DNA of 42,489 nucleotides. Source: Jiulongibacter sp. (GTDB lineage: Bacteria; Bacteroidota; Bacteroidia; Cytophagales; Spirosomataceae). This document shows, piece after piece, positions 8,431 through 16,519 of this stretch; the stretch's first letter is position 1, and the number at the start of each line of letters is the position of its first letter. A model generated the notes under the pieces. It did no database searches. It saw only the letters and a program-made list of their open reading frames with translations, and had not been told where the DNA came from. The DNA is taken from the NCBI GenBank assembly GCA_024645245.1, contig JAHEBN010000013.1, positions 1 through 42,489 on the forward strand. Direction: 5' to 3'. Made by a program: the position numbers and the translations under genes.

Positions 8431-10323
8431 ATGAGCGAAGCTATCAAACATGAATGTGGCATTGCACTCATTCGCCTCCGTAAACCACTGGCTTATTACA
8501 TTGAGAAATACGGTACGCCACTTTACCCCGTAAATAAGCTTTATGTATTGATGGAAAAGCAATCAAACCGTGGCCAGGATGGTGCAGGGGTTGCCAACGT
8601 CAAAGTAGATGTACCCCCAGGCTCAAGATACATAAGTCGTTACAGATCAATAGAAAACAGACCTATTGTCGATATTTTCGGCAAAATAAATGAGAAATAT
8701 CGTCAGGTAATAAAATCAGATCCAGACAAACTTAAAGACGCAGCATGGCTACAAAAAAACGTGGCTTTCTCAGGTGAAGTTTGGCTAGGACACCTGAGGT
8801 ATGGTACACATGGGAAAAACGAAATTGAAAATTGCCATCCCATGCTCCGACAGAGTAACTGGCGTAGCCGTAATCTGGTATGTGCCGGAAATTTCAACAT
8901 GACAAATGCTGATGAGCTTTTTCATAAACTTGTTAAACTAGGACAACACCCTAAAGATCAAGGTGATACGGTAACAGTAATGGAGAAAATAGGCCATTTT
9001 ATGGACGAGGAAAACCAAAGAGTATTTGAGCGTTTTAAAGGAATATATGAAAATCCTGCTTTATCTGATATTATTGAGGATAACATGGATTTACAACGGA
9101 TCTTACATAGGTCATGCCGTGATTTTGATGGTGGATATGCTTTGGCAGGGGTGACTGGCTACGGTGCTTCCTTTGTGGTACGTGATCCTTCCGGAATAAG
9201 ACCTGCCTACTATTGGGCAAACGACGAAGTAGTAGTGGTTGCCTCAGAAAGACCTGCAATCAAAGCCTCATTTGGAGCCCCATTGGACGAAATTCAGGAA
9301 ATCGGTCCAGGAAATGCCGTAATTATTGATAAATACGGCGAATACGGCGAATTTAACATTTTACCGGCAGCTGAAAGAAAAGCGTGTAGTTTCGAAAGAA
9401 TTTACTTTTCAAGAGGATCTGATGATGAGATTTATCAGGAAAGAAAAGAATTAGGAAGATTACTCGTTCCCCAAGTATTGAAAGAAGTCGATTACGATCT
9501 GGAGAATACCGTTTTTTCCTATATACCAAATACGGCAGAGGCCGCATTTTATGGATTAATGGAAGGTATGGAGTATTATCTTGCCGATTGGCGTAAAGAG
9601 CAAATCATAAAAGCAGGCAATGATGCAGATCGCATAGAAAAAATATTAAAATTCCGTCCCCGATTTGAAAAATTGGTTTCTAAAGACGTGAAATTACGCA
9701 CATTTATCACTAACGACAGCGACCGGGGTGAAATGGTATCGCATGTCTACGAAATGACTCATGGTGTTGTAAGACCCGGCATAGATAATGTGGTGGTAAT
9801 TGATGACTCGATAGTTCGAGGCACTACACTCGAAAAAAGTATTTTGAAATTATTAGACAATTTAGGGCCGAAAAAAATTGCAATAGTATCTTCGGCACCA
9901 CAAATTCGATACCCGGATTGTTATGGAATTGATATGTCAAAAGTGAAAGAATTTGTTGCCTTTAGGGCAATGCTGGCATTATTGAAAGAAAGAGGTATGG
10001 AATACCTGAAAGAAGAGGTACTGGAAGCTGCATTAACGGCCATTCAACAAGGAAAAGACAATCAACAAAATTTTGTCAAAAAACTTTTCGACGTTTTTCC
10101 CTATGAAGATGTTTCCCGAAAAATTGCTGAAATTATTAAGCCGGAGGGAGTAAAAGCGGAAGTTTCCGTAGTCTATCAAACAGTTGAAAATCTGAATAAG
10201 GCTTGTCCAAAAAATTTAGGTGACTGGTATTTTACAGGTAATTACCCTACTCCGGGAGGAAATAAAGTTGTTAACAAATCATTTATTAACTTCATGGAAG
10301 GAAAACTGGTCAGAGCCTATTAA
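8431..10323 (+). CDS. amidophosphoribosyltransferase, long PurF-like form
   Basis: This 630-residue protein is an N-terminal nucleophile glutaminase fused to a phosphoribosyltransferase, the enzyme type that makes phosphoribosylamine from PRPP and glutamine in purine synthesis. The presumed nucleophile is C9 in KHECGIALI, so an eight-residue propeptide must be removed. NRGQDGAGVA, LGHLRYGTHG, and GNFNMTN are glutaminase motifs. NVVVIDDSIVRGTT (about residues 452-465) is the PRPP-binding loop. Typical PurF is about 470-510 residues; this protein has an extra insertion near residues 30-90 and a longer C-terminal tail. Such long forms occur in Bacteroidota, and whether it is the main PurF or a second paralogue cannot be told here. 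A solitary gene with about 170 bp of leader. Confidence 0.85.
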   Translation: MSEAIKHECGIALIRLRKPLAYYIEKYGTPLYPVNKLYVLMEKQSNRGQDGAGVANVKVDVPPGSRYISRYRSIENRPIVDIFGKINEKYRQVIKSDPDKLKDAAWLQKNVAFSGEVWLGHLRYGTHGKNEIENCHPMLRQSNWRSRNLVCAGNFNMTNADELFHKLVKLGQHPKDQGDTVTVMEKIGHFMDEENQRVFERFKGIYENPALSDIIEDNMDLQRILHRSCRDFDGGYALAGVTGYGASFVVRDPSGIRPAYYWANDEVVVVASERPAIKASFGAPLDEIQEIGPGNAVIIDKYGEYGEFNILPAAERKACSFERIYFSRGSDDEIYQERKELGRLLVPQVLKEVDYDLENTVFSYIPNTAEAAFYGLMEGMEYYLADWRKEQIIKAGNDADRIEKILKFRPRFEKLVSKDVKLRTFITNDSDRGEMVSHVYEMTHGVVRPGIDNVVVIDDSIVRGTTLEKSILKLLDNLGPKKIAIVSSAPQIRYPDCYGIDMSKVKEFVAFRAMLALLKERGMEYLKEEVLEAALTAIQQGKDNQQNFVKKLFDVFPYEDVSRKIAEIIKPEGVKAEVSVVYQTVENLNKACPKNLGDWYFTGNYPTPGGNKVVNKSFINFMEGKLVRAY

Positions 10324-10324
10324 A

Positions 10325-10459
10325 TTAAACTTTTGACTTTTTCTTCTTTTGTGGAATTATAAAAATATTAGTGTTAACCTCTTGCATACCTATAAGTTGA
10401 AGACATTCGCGTACATTGGGTATTTCCAAATCTTCTTGAAGATTTTGTTTTTTGCTGTT
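10325..10459 (-). pseudogene. possible gene remnant in the purF-like/secreted-protein gap
   Basis: The 262-bp gap after the purF-like gene holds a 44-codon open run on the minus strand that reads like the end of a real protein (EIPNVRECLQLIGMQEVNTN, then FIIPQKKKK). It has no start: a stop codon precedes it. A start with a plausible N-terminus (ATG at 10473, MPEYKTAKNK) is present in another frame, joined across an A-rich run. This could be a decayed or frameshifted small gene, or chance. I do not recognise a family. Confidence 0.2.
10428..10453 (+). terminator. weak hairpin downstream of the purF-like gene
   Basis: AAATCTTC and GAAGATTT form a perfect inverted repeat with almost no loop at 10428-10445, followed by TG and a run of six T. 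It sits about 105 bp after the purF-like stop. The stem is AT-rich, so termination strength is doubtful. Confidence 0.3.
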
Positions 10460-10585
10460 TTATATTCAGGCATTTAAATCAGTTTTGTTGATGAATGGTC
10501 AAAATTAACGCTTCACAAATCCACACTAAAAAATGATCTAATAAATCTATTATACGGTTTCTTTAATTATTCAACCTTTTTCAAA

Positions 10586-11308
10586 ATGAAAAAATTATTT
10601 ATCTTATTTGTATTTGCGATTCCCTTTTTAGGATTTTCGCAAAATGAGCCTAAAATTCAAACCCTGATTGATCTACTTGAAACCAACATGGGCGGCCGTA
10701 AAGCTTTTGACAAAACGCATTATATAAGTTGGAATTTTTTCGGATCAAGATCATTAACCTGGAACAAATTTAACGGGGATGTAAGAATCGATTTTCACAA
10801 AGAAAACAGCGTTTATCTCATCAATGTAAATCAAATGTCAGGTAAAATTTTTAAAAATGGTGAAGAATTAACTCAGGCAGATTCTTTATCGAAGTATATA
10901 GAAGCGGGTAAAAAAATCTGGATTAATGATATGTATTGGCTTTTTATGCCATGGAAGCTACGCGATCAGGGAGTAAGTATTAAATACCTGGGAATAGAAA
11001 ATACGGAGGGTGGTGAAAAAGCGGATATGTTGGAATTAAGTTTTGAAAATGTGGGAGTAACTCCGGAAAACAAATACCACATTTTTATTGATCAAAAAAC
11101 AGGACTGGTGTCACAATGGAGCTATTATGCTAAATATGAAGATAAAGATCCCCGCTTTACTATGCCCTGGAAAAACTACCTGACCTACGGTAAAATTTTA
11201 TTATCTGGCGATCGCGGCGAAAGAAAAATTACAAACATTCACGTATTTAGTAAGTTAAATAATGAGGTGTTTGAAAGTTTCAATAAACCTGCTTTCATAA
11301 AAAACTGA
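10586..11308 (+). CDS. secreted protein of unknown function, LolA-like size
   Basis: This is a 240-residue exported protein. Residues 1-19 (MKKLFILFVFAIPFLGFSQ) form a signal peptide with a likely type I cleavage after SQ. The mature part has alternating short beta-type segments: TLTWNKFNGDVRID-like runs, then KYHIFIDQKTGLVSQWSYYA and KITNIHVFSKLNNEVF near the end. It is rich in tryptophan and aromatic residues, which resembles periplasmic LolA/LppX-like half-barrels found as small families in Bacteroidota. That fold assignment is inference; I cannot name the function. It lies 6 bp before hemH on the same strand, so the two are probably cotranscribed. No lipobox cysteine is present, so it should be soluble in the periplasm or released. 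Confidence 0.75.
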   Translation: MKKLFILFVFAIPFLGFSQNEPKIQTLIDLLETNMGGRKAFDKTHYISWNFFGSRSLTWNKFNGDVRIDFHKENSVYLINVNQMSGKIFKNGEELTQADSLSKYIEAGKKIWINDMYWLFMPWKLRDQGVSIKYLGIENTEGGEKADMLELSFENVGVTPENKYHIFIDQKTGLVSQWSYYAKYEDKDPRFTMPWKNYLTYGKILLSGDRGERKITNIHVFSKLNNEVFESFNKPAFIKN

Positions 11309-11314
11309 TAATCT

Positions 11315-12340
11315 GTGAATAATAATTTCAAAACTGGTGTTTTACTTGTAAATCTGGGAACACCGGATAGCCCGGAAGTTAAGGATGTTAGAAAATATTT
11401 AAGGGAATTCCTGATGGATGGCCGGGTAATAGACTACCCATACATACCCAGATGGATGTTGGTTAATTTGATAATCGCTCCATTTCGGTCCCCAAAATCT
11501 GCCAAAATCTATAAAGAGTTGTGGACTGCTGATGGCTCTCCCCTTAAGATTTACGGCATGCAAAATGAGGTAGAATTGCAAAAGAGATTGCCTGAAAACT
11601 TTGTTGTTAAACTAGCCATGCGATATCAAAGCCCTTCAATCGAAAATGGGCTTTTGGCTCTAAGGGATGCCGGTGTATCAAAAATAATTGTGATACCATT
11701 TTTCCCGCAATACGCTTCGGCCACTACAGGTTCAGTTTTTGAAGAAGTAGGTAGGGTTTTGAAAAAATGGCAAACAATTCCTGAATTAAAGGTTATCAGT
11801 AACTTTTTCGATAACGAAAAATTAATTTCAGGCTATGTTGCAAATGCCCGTAAAATGATGAAAAATGAAACATATGAACATTTCGTTTTTAGTTATCACG
11901 GAGTACCCGAAAGACACATCAAAAAAGGGGATCACACAGGCAATCAATGTCGACTGGGATCATGCTGCAATAATATCACACCGGCCAATCAATTTTGTTA
12001 CCGTGCCCAGTGCTTTGCAACTACACGCCTGCTGGTTCAACAATTAGGACTAAAAGAGGGCAGCTATACCACCAGTTTCCAGTCCAGACTTGGAAAAGAG
12101 GTTTGGGTTCAGCCGTACACGGAAGAGTTGGTAAAAAGTTTGGCAAGTAAAGGTATTAAAAAAGTTCTGGCCTTTTCACCGGCATTTGTAGCGGATTGTT
12201 TGGAAACCACTCTAGAAGTAGGCGAAGAATACAAGGAATTATTTGAAGAAAACGGAGGTGAAACATGGCATTTGGTCGAAAGCCTGAATAATTCCGAAAA
12301 CTGGATCGACCTTTTGGAAGAAATGGTGTTAAAAAATTAA
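11315..12340 (+). CDS. hemH: ferrochelatase, with internal cysteine cluster
   Basis: This 341-residue enzyme inserts ferrous iron into a porphyrin in the last steps of heme synthesis. LLVNLGTPDSP near the N-terminus, the catalytic histidine in FSYHGVPERH (about H195) and the glutamate in FVADCLETTLE (about E297) are clear. Between them lies GNQCRLGSCCNN (C212, C217, C218) and then FCYRAQC (C228, C233). This cysteine cluster is the pattern reported for bacterial ferrochelatases that carry an internal [2Fe-2S] cluster. The start is GTG, 6 bp after the preceding secreted-protein gene; no in-frame ATG lies near. The gene ends 8 bp from the convergent lipoprotein gene. Confidence 0.95.
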   Translation: MNNNFKTGVLLVNLGTPDSPEVKDVRKYLREFLMDGRVIDYPYIPRWMLVNLIIAPFRSPKSAKIYKELWTADGSPLKIYGMQNEVELQKRLPENFVVKLAMRYQSPSIENGLLALRDAGVSKIIVIPFFPQYASATTGSVFEEVGRVLKKWQTIPELKVISNFFDNEKLISGYVANARKMMKNETYEHFVFSYHGVPERHIKKGDHTGNQCRLGSCCNNITPANQFCYRAQCFATTRLLVQQLGLKEGSYTTSFQSRLGKEVWVQPYTEELVKSLASKGIKKVLAFSPAFVADCLETTLEVGEEYKELFEENGGETWHLVESLNNSENWIDLLEEMVLKN

Positions 12341-12348
12341 CTTAAAGC

Positions 12349-12882
12349 CTAATCCTTCACATAATTTATTTGTAAGCCATGATCAAATTTATTGATTACT
12401 GGCTTAATAATTACCTTTCCTCCATTAGTAAGATTCCAGGTAGGCATGCCTATATCGGTAATTGGTTTGCCATAGAGTGCGGTATAGTATTCTGTGAATG
12501 CTTTTAATATATCCTTTCCGCTCGCCTCAGAGTTCATATAAATATCGAGTTGAATACCATTAAGTTTTTGATTGTTATCTTGGTAATAGAGAATATCCAC
12601 AGTTTCCAGATTTCTTGTATCAAATGTAAAGCCTACATGGTCGGCCTCTTCTTCAAATTGAGAAATTGTTTCTGAGGCTTTTATTTGAAACATATCATCT
12701 CCAAATTTCACACCTCTTATTAGTCCATCTCCTTTACCTATAATTTTGGTAAGAAGCTTATTCGAACTGGTTACTACCTGTTCGGGAAGATTTTGGGCTA
12801 GTTTTTCCCCGGGTCTTTCTTCTTCTGGGTTTGAGCACGCAAGTGTTAATACCAAAACTATACCAAAATATTTTATTTTCAT
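12349..12882 (-). CDS. hypothetical lipoprotein
   Basis: This is a 177-residue exported lipoprotein of unknown function. Residues 1-15 are a short signal sequence ending in a lipobox-like LTLAC, with C16 as the lipidation site. A polar linker rich in E, N and Q follows, then a small domain with the runs DGLIRGVKFGDDMFQIKASE and FDTRNLETVDILYYQDNNQK. No family was recognised. The gene is 30 bp downstream of the Omp85-like gene on the same strand, so the two are probably cotranscribed. A lipoprotein paired with an Omp85-type barrel recalls partner lipoproteins of outer-membrane insertion machines, but that link is only by position. Confidence 0.75.
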   Translation of the reverse strand: MKIKYFGIVLVLTLACSNPEEERPGEKLAQNLPEQVVTSSNKLLTKIIGKGDGLIRGVKFGDDMFQIKASETISQFEEEADHVGFTFDTRNLETVDILYYQDNNQKLNGIQLDIYMNSEASGKDILKAFTEYYTALYGKPITDIGMPTWNLTNGGKVIIKPVINKFDHGLQINYVKD

Positions 12883-12912
12883 ATTTTATTGAAAATTATG
12901 TAACTAATTTTT

Positions 12913-14316
12913 TTATAAACCTCTCTTTACTTCCAGGTAAAACTTCCCAAAACCAGTCTGGTTACGCGAATAGTTGATATTCAGTGAGGTATCTAAAAAT
13001 GTAACTAAATCGAAACCAAGACCATATCCGCTCAATAATTTATTGGACAAAATCGAATTACTTAATTCCGGATAATAATTCTTTACAAAACCCAAATCAT
13101 AAAATGCTCTTGCAAATATACTTATTGGAACTGCGTTCAATGATTTGATTTTTACTACTCTTGTAAAATTGAATTGCCTTTTGAATAGTTGTTGCTTAAG
13201 GTTAGTTTGCAAAAGTGCATAATGCTGGCCATCTACCACATTTAGTTGGTAACCACGCACCAGATTACCGCTATATCCAAATCCTCTGACAAAAGGATAA
13301 AGCTGCCTTTGTGGTGTCGACACTTTTCCACGTAAATTAAAATCTGCAAATGTTTTACCTACAATTTTGAAGTATTTATAATACCTCAATTCCAGATTAG
13401 ACTGTTGATATTTGCTAACTATTCCCAATCCATATTGAGTAAAATTAAGCCACCACACCTGACCTTTCAATGGATATTGATTATTATCACGCCTGTCAAA
13501 TAAATAATCATAACTGAAAGTAAGGTAATTAATTTCTTTAATTTGATTACCGAGGTAATCCGGATTAATCTTACTAATCGTATCTGAAATAGACTGATTG
13601 GTAGCACCTATGTAAATAGTATGAAAATGATAGAGTGCATTTCTCAATTTATATTCAGCAAAAACACCTTTTCTTTCTCTGGTTCTTAAATCCGAATTCA
13701 AAAAATCCAGTTTGTCATTCCATGTACGATATGGCAGATTTTTTTGAGCGGAAAAAAAAACTCCTCCTCGTAATCCCATTCTTTGTCTTCTGTCAATATA
13801 AGGCCTGCCATAGGACAGTTCGAAATACGGTATAAATCCACCATAAGCTTTAATTCTTAACTTATCGTTATTTCCTGTAAGGTTGTTGTGATTTAGTTGT
13901 AGTCCAAAAGTTATTCTTTTTATATCACGGTTCCTGTCATACCACCATTCATTAAAACTTCTGTCGGCAAGATAAAGGATTGGCAAACCCACCAGGTAAA
14001 GCTTTTCCCGAACATCATATTCTACTATTATATTGTTCCCTTCAACTATATATCCAGACTTTACCGAAAGAAAAAGCGATGAATTGAAAATATTTTGTCT
14101 GCTTCTTTCGATATGATACAAGAAATCGCTCAATTTATATTCATCACCTGTTTTAAAAGTAAGTTCCCTGCGAATAATTGATTCCTTTGTACGAATATTA
14201 CCACTTATGATCACTTCATTTATGGTAAATACCTCATTCAATGAATCAGTTGGGAAAACAGAGTTCCAAATCGGTGGGTGAAGTAAACTAAACATCAAAA
14301 ATACCAAAGACATCAA
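12913..14316 (-). CDS. small Omp85/BamA-like outer membrane protein
   Basis: This 467-residue protein is a short member of the Omp85 superfamily of outer-membrane insertases. After a hydrophobic N-terminus there is one POTRA-like domain (about residues 28-105: VFTINEVIISGNIRTKESII, then KTGDEYKLSDFLYHIERSRQ). A region of amphipathic beta strands follows to the C-terminus. The loop-6 signature of the family appears as FVRGFGYSGNLVRGYQ near residues 343-358. BamA has five POTRA domains and about 800 residues, so this is a reduced form, closer in layout to TamA/FadL-free single-POTRA proteins. Its client is unknown. The start could be the second Met. Cotranscribed with the lipoprotein at 12349. 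Confidence 0.8.
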   Translation of the reverse strand: MMSLVFLMFSLLHPPIWNSVFPTDSLNEVFTINEVIISGNIRTKESIIRRELTFKTGDEYKLSDFLYHIERSRQNIFNSSLFLSVKSGYIVEGNNIIVEYDVREKLYLVGLPILYLADRSFNEWWYDRNRDIKRITFGLQLNHNNLTGNNDKLRIKAYGGFIPYFELSYGRPYIDRRQRMGLRGGVFFSAQKNLPYRTWNDKLDFLNSDLRTRERKGVFAEYKLRNALYHFHTIYIGATNQSISDTISKINPDYLGNQIKEINYLTFSYDYLFDRRDNNQYPLKGQVWWLNFTQYGLGIVSKYQQSNLELRYYKYFKIVGKTFADFNLRGKVSTPQRQLYPFVRGFGYSGNLVRGYQLNVVDGQHYALLQTNLKQQLFKRQFNFTRVVKIKSLNAVPISIFARAFYDLGFVKNYYPELSNSILSNKLLSGYGLGFDLVTFLDTSLNINYSRNQTGFGKFYLEVKRGL

Positions 14317-14389
14317 AACCCTGATTTAGATAAATAATGTGCAAAATACGCAAGAAATAACGAATTAGTTGGCGAATTTATAATTTAGA

Positions 14390-15400
14390 TCATATTGATT
14401 TGATTTTGATGGAACCCAATTGTTTCAATTGACAATCAACTCTAACACTTTGAATTTCCGGATTTTTACGCCTGATCTGATCTAATAATGCCTGTGCAGC
14501 GGCTTTGCCGGTTTTATGTCCCGAATGATAAAAATGAGTAATATTAGGATGCAATAAATAAGGCAGTTTGCCGTCAGAAATACATATAATAGAAATATCA
14601 TCAGGGATTTTATAGCCTAATTTAATTAAACTATAATGAGCAGAAATCATTAACTCATCCGACATGATATAAAGGGCGGTTATATCCTTATTCTTTTTCA
14701 GAAAAGCGGCTAGTAAATTTTCTAATTTATTCATATCCTGTATTAGCAATGACTTACCTTTAAATAGCTTTTCATTCCTTTTTAAACCTTGTTCATAACC
14801 TCCCATTCGCCGACGGGTAATCGGTAGATCTGTATCACCAAAAATTGCCCCGATACATTTGTGTCCGGAATTATATAAATACTCCACAGCCCTTATACTG
14901 ATGTCAACATCATCAATTCCAACAGTAGTAAAGGTTTCATTTTCCCAAATTTTATCAATCAATACTATTGGAGGAGAATCAGCGGCAATTTCAAGAAGTT
15001 CGTTCTTTATATTAAAACCATGCCCAACAGAAAGCAAAATTCCGTCAACAGAAATTTGTTTACAATAATCTATAATGTCCAATTCCTTTTCGAAAGAATT
15101 ATCCGATTGAAAAACCAGTAAAGAATAATTTGCTTCATTTACCAGAGTATTTACCCCATTCATTAATTCGGGAATAAAAAACATGTTGTATTCGGGCAAT
15201 ATGAGGGCAATAAGACCAGAGCTTTTGGTACGTAGATACCTTGCCCTTAGATTTGGAGAATAGTTATACAACTCGCTGGCCTCTCTTACTTTTCTTTTTG
15301 TTTCCTGACTAATATCCGGATGATCTGATAATGACCGGGAAATTGTAGAAACAGACAAGTTGAGCATTTTGGCAAGCTCTTTCAGAGTAATTTTTTTCAT
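14390..15400 (-). CDS. LacI-family transcriptional regulator
   Basis: This is a 336-residue LacI/GalR repressor: an N-terminal helix-turn-helix with hinge (ITLKELAKMLNLSVSTISR, residues 4-22, then LSDHPDISQETKRKVREA) and a periplasmic-binding-protein-like ligand domain from about residue 60. Motifs such as SGLIALILPEYNMFFIPELM, VDGILLSVGHG, RRRMGGYEQGL and ISIICISDGKLPYLLHPNIT are in the expected places. It diverges from the kinase/transporter operon, with a double palindromic operator 87 bp before its start, so it most likely controls both itself and that operon. The effector is unknown, presumably the transported compound or its phosphorylated form. Confidence 0.93.
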   Translation of the reverse strand: MKKITLKELAKMLNLSVSTISRSLSDHPDISQETKRKVREASELYNYSPNLRARYLRTKSSGLIALILPEYNMFFIPELMNGVNTLVNEANYSLLVFQSDNSFEKELDIIDYCKQISVDGILLSVGHGFNIKNELLEIAADSPPIVLIDKIWENETFTTVGIDDVDISIRAVEYLYNSGHKCIGAIFGDTDLPITRRRMGGYEQGLKRNEKLFKGKSLLIQDMNKLENLLAAFLKKNKDITALYIMSDELMISAHYSLIKLGYKIPDDISIICISDGKLPYLLHPNITHFYHSGHKTGKAAAQALLDQIRRKNPEIQSVRVDCQLKQLGSIKIKSI

Positions 15401-15486
15401 ACCTACATCCGATCAAAAGAATATTGAAATAATCATTTTTATTCTGGAATTAATCAAAATCTAAGTTATATAAAAAAAGTTATCCC

Positions 15487-15514
15487 CCGCAAACGTTTGC
15501 ACAAACGTTTGCGG
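15487..15514. promoter_or_regulatory. double LacI-type operator
   Basis: A 28-bp near-perfect palindrome, CCGCAAACGTTTG-CA-CAAACGTTTGCGG, contains two copies of the self-complementary core CAAACGTTTG centred 12 bp apart. The core has the central CG and A/T arms expected of LacI/GalR-family operators. It lies in the divergent region between a lacI-type gene and the kinase/transporter operon. The spacing of about one helical turn would place two dimers on the same DNA face. Confidence 0.75.
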
Positions 15515-15550
15515 AAAATAATAATTTTTTGTTCTCAATCATTAAAATTT

Positions 15551-15796
15551 ACTTTGACTATTCAAAGTTTACATTCTCATAATAAGAATGATATTCTAAG
15601 TTGAATGGTTGAATAAATGGTAATTAGAAATTATGGGTGCTTTGTACCCATAATTTCTTTCTTAATAAAGAAATTTTACCTTCGGGTATTAAAATATAAC
15701 CTGTGATAAATCAATTCTAAAGAGCTGTTAGATTATTAATTTATCTAACACGCTCCGTATTTACCTGCTGGTTCTTAACCGGCAGGTAATTTTTTT
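15551..15796 (+). ncRNA. candidate structured leader or small RNA
   Basis: The plus strand between the operator and the kinase gene contains consecutive inverted repeats. They are ACTTTGA/TCAAAGT (15551-15568); CATTCT/AGAATG (15572-15590); a perfect 13-bp stem AGAAATTATGGGT/ACCCATAATTTCT with a 7-nt loop (15626-15658); AATTTCTTT/AAAGAAATT (15652-15675); TACC-TTCG-GGTA (15677-15688); and TGTTAGAT/ATCTAACA (15726-15750). The run ends in a terminator (15761-15796). The third and fourth stems share 15652-15658 and cannot form together. No protein gene fits here. Either a terminated small RNA or an attenuating 5' leader of the kinase/transporter operon is possible. A weak TTTG / TTACTTTG pair at 15528-15556 has too short a spacer to be called a promoter. 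Confidence 0.4.
15761..15796 (+). terminator. intrinsic terminator ahead of the kinase gene
   Basis: TTACCTGCTGGTT and AACCGGCAGGTAA pair over 13 positions (one G-U) around a CTT loop, directly followed by seven T. It is a textbook rho-independent terminator, but it sits 75 bp before the kinase start rather than after a gene, so it must end a leader transcript or small RNA. Confidence 0.7.
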
Positions 15797-15871
15797 CAAG
15801 GTTTAGACTACGGGTATGTTGAGCCAAAAAAGATTCCGAAACCAAAATTAAATTTTAAGTAGAAATTATCA

Positions 15872-16510
15872 ATGATCGGTGACAAGCTAAATATCAGTAA
15901 AGAGTATTTCCAACTGACCAATGAATTGATATGTTATCTTAGAGAAAATAATCTTCTTCATAAGCGTAAGCTGGTAATAGGAATTGGCGGTGAATCCGGA
16001 AGCGGCAAATCGGTAACTTCGATATGCCTGCAAAATGCCTTAATCGAAGAAGGTTTTCCATGTCTTTTAATCGGCATGGACGATTATTTTAAGTTACCCG
16101 CCAAAGACAACCATCACAACCGACAAAAAGATTTAGTAAATGTAGGTCCACATGAAGTACGTCTGGATTTGCTTCAAAAGCATATAGACTCCTTTCTAAT
16201 TGGTGAGGAAAGCATCAATGCTCCATTGTCAGATTACGATGCCAATTTGATTAAAAATCAAGATATTAACTTTTCCAATATTCAAATAATTATTGTCGAA
16301 GGTACTTATGTATTGTCATTACCTAATTTAGATGTAAGAATTTTTCTGGAAAGAGATTACAAGCAAACTCTGGAAGATCGAATAAAAAGAGGAAGGGAAT
16401 CATTCGACCCATTTGTTGAGCAGGTTTTGAATATTGAACACGAAATAATTTCGAAATACACAAAAGTAGCCGATATTGTCATTGACAATGCATTTAAAAT
16501 CAAACCCTAA
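15872..16510 (+). CDS. uridine-kinase-like P-loop kinase
   Basis: This 212-residue soluble kinase is of the uridine kinase/phosphoribulokinase group. The P-loop is GGESGSGKS at residues 39-47. LLIGMDDYFKLPAKDNHHN corresponds to the substrate-side DDFY region of uridine kinases, VGPHEVRLDLL to the following helix, and VEGTYVLSLPNLDVRIFLE to the Walker B and lid-approach segment; RIKRGRESFDP supplies lid arginines. It differs from true Udk in its neighbours and in lacking a CTP/uridine context. It sits 10 bp before an SLC45-like sugar transporter and opposite a LacI regulator, so a sugar, polyol or nucleoside taken up by that transporter is the likely substrate. That is inference. The start is ATG, with no Shine-Dalgarno. 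Confidence 0.82.
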   Translation: MIGDKLNISKEYFQLTNELICYLRENNLLHKRKLVIGIGGESGSGKSVTSICLQNALIEEGFPCLLIGMDDYFKLPAKDNHHNRQKDLVNVGPHEVRLDLLQKHIDSFLIGEESINAPLSDYDANLIKNQDINFSNIQIIIVEGTYVLSLPNLDVRIFLERDYKQTLEDRIKRGRESFDPFVEQVLNIEHEIISKYTKVADIVIDNAFKIKP

Positions 16511-16519
16511 ACTAAATTT

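Noticed and set aside
15617-15706. A 29-codon plus-strand frame (start MVIRNYGC) inside the structured leader, as a possible leader peptide
   Set aside because: No ribosome binding signal, no run of regulatory codons, and it lies across the 13-bp hairpin whose pairing dictates the sequence; likely chance.
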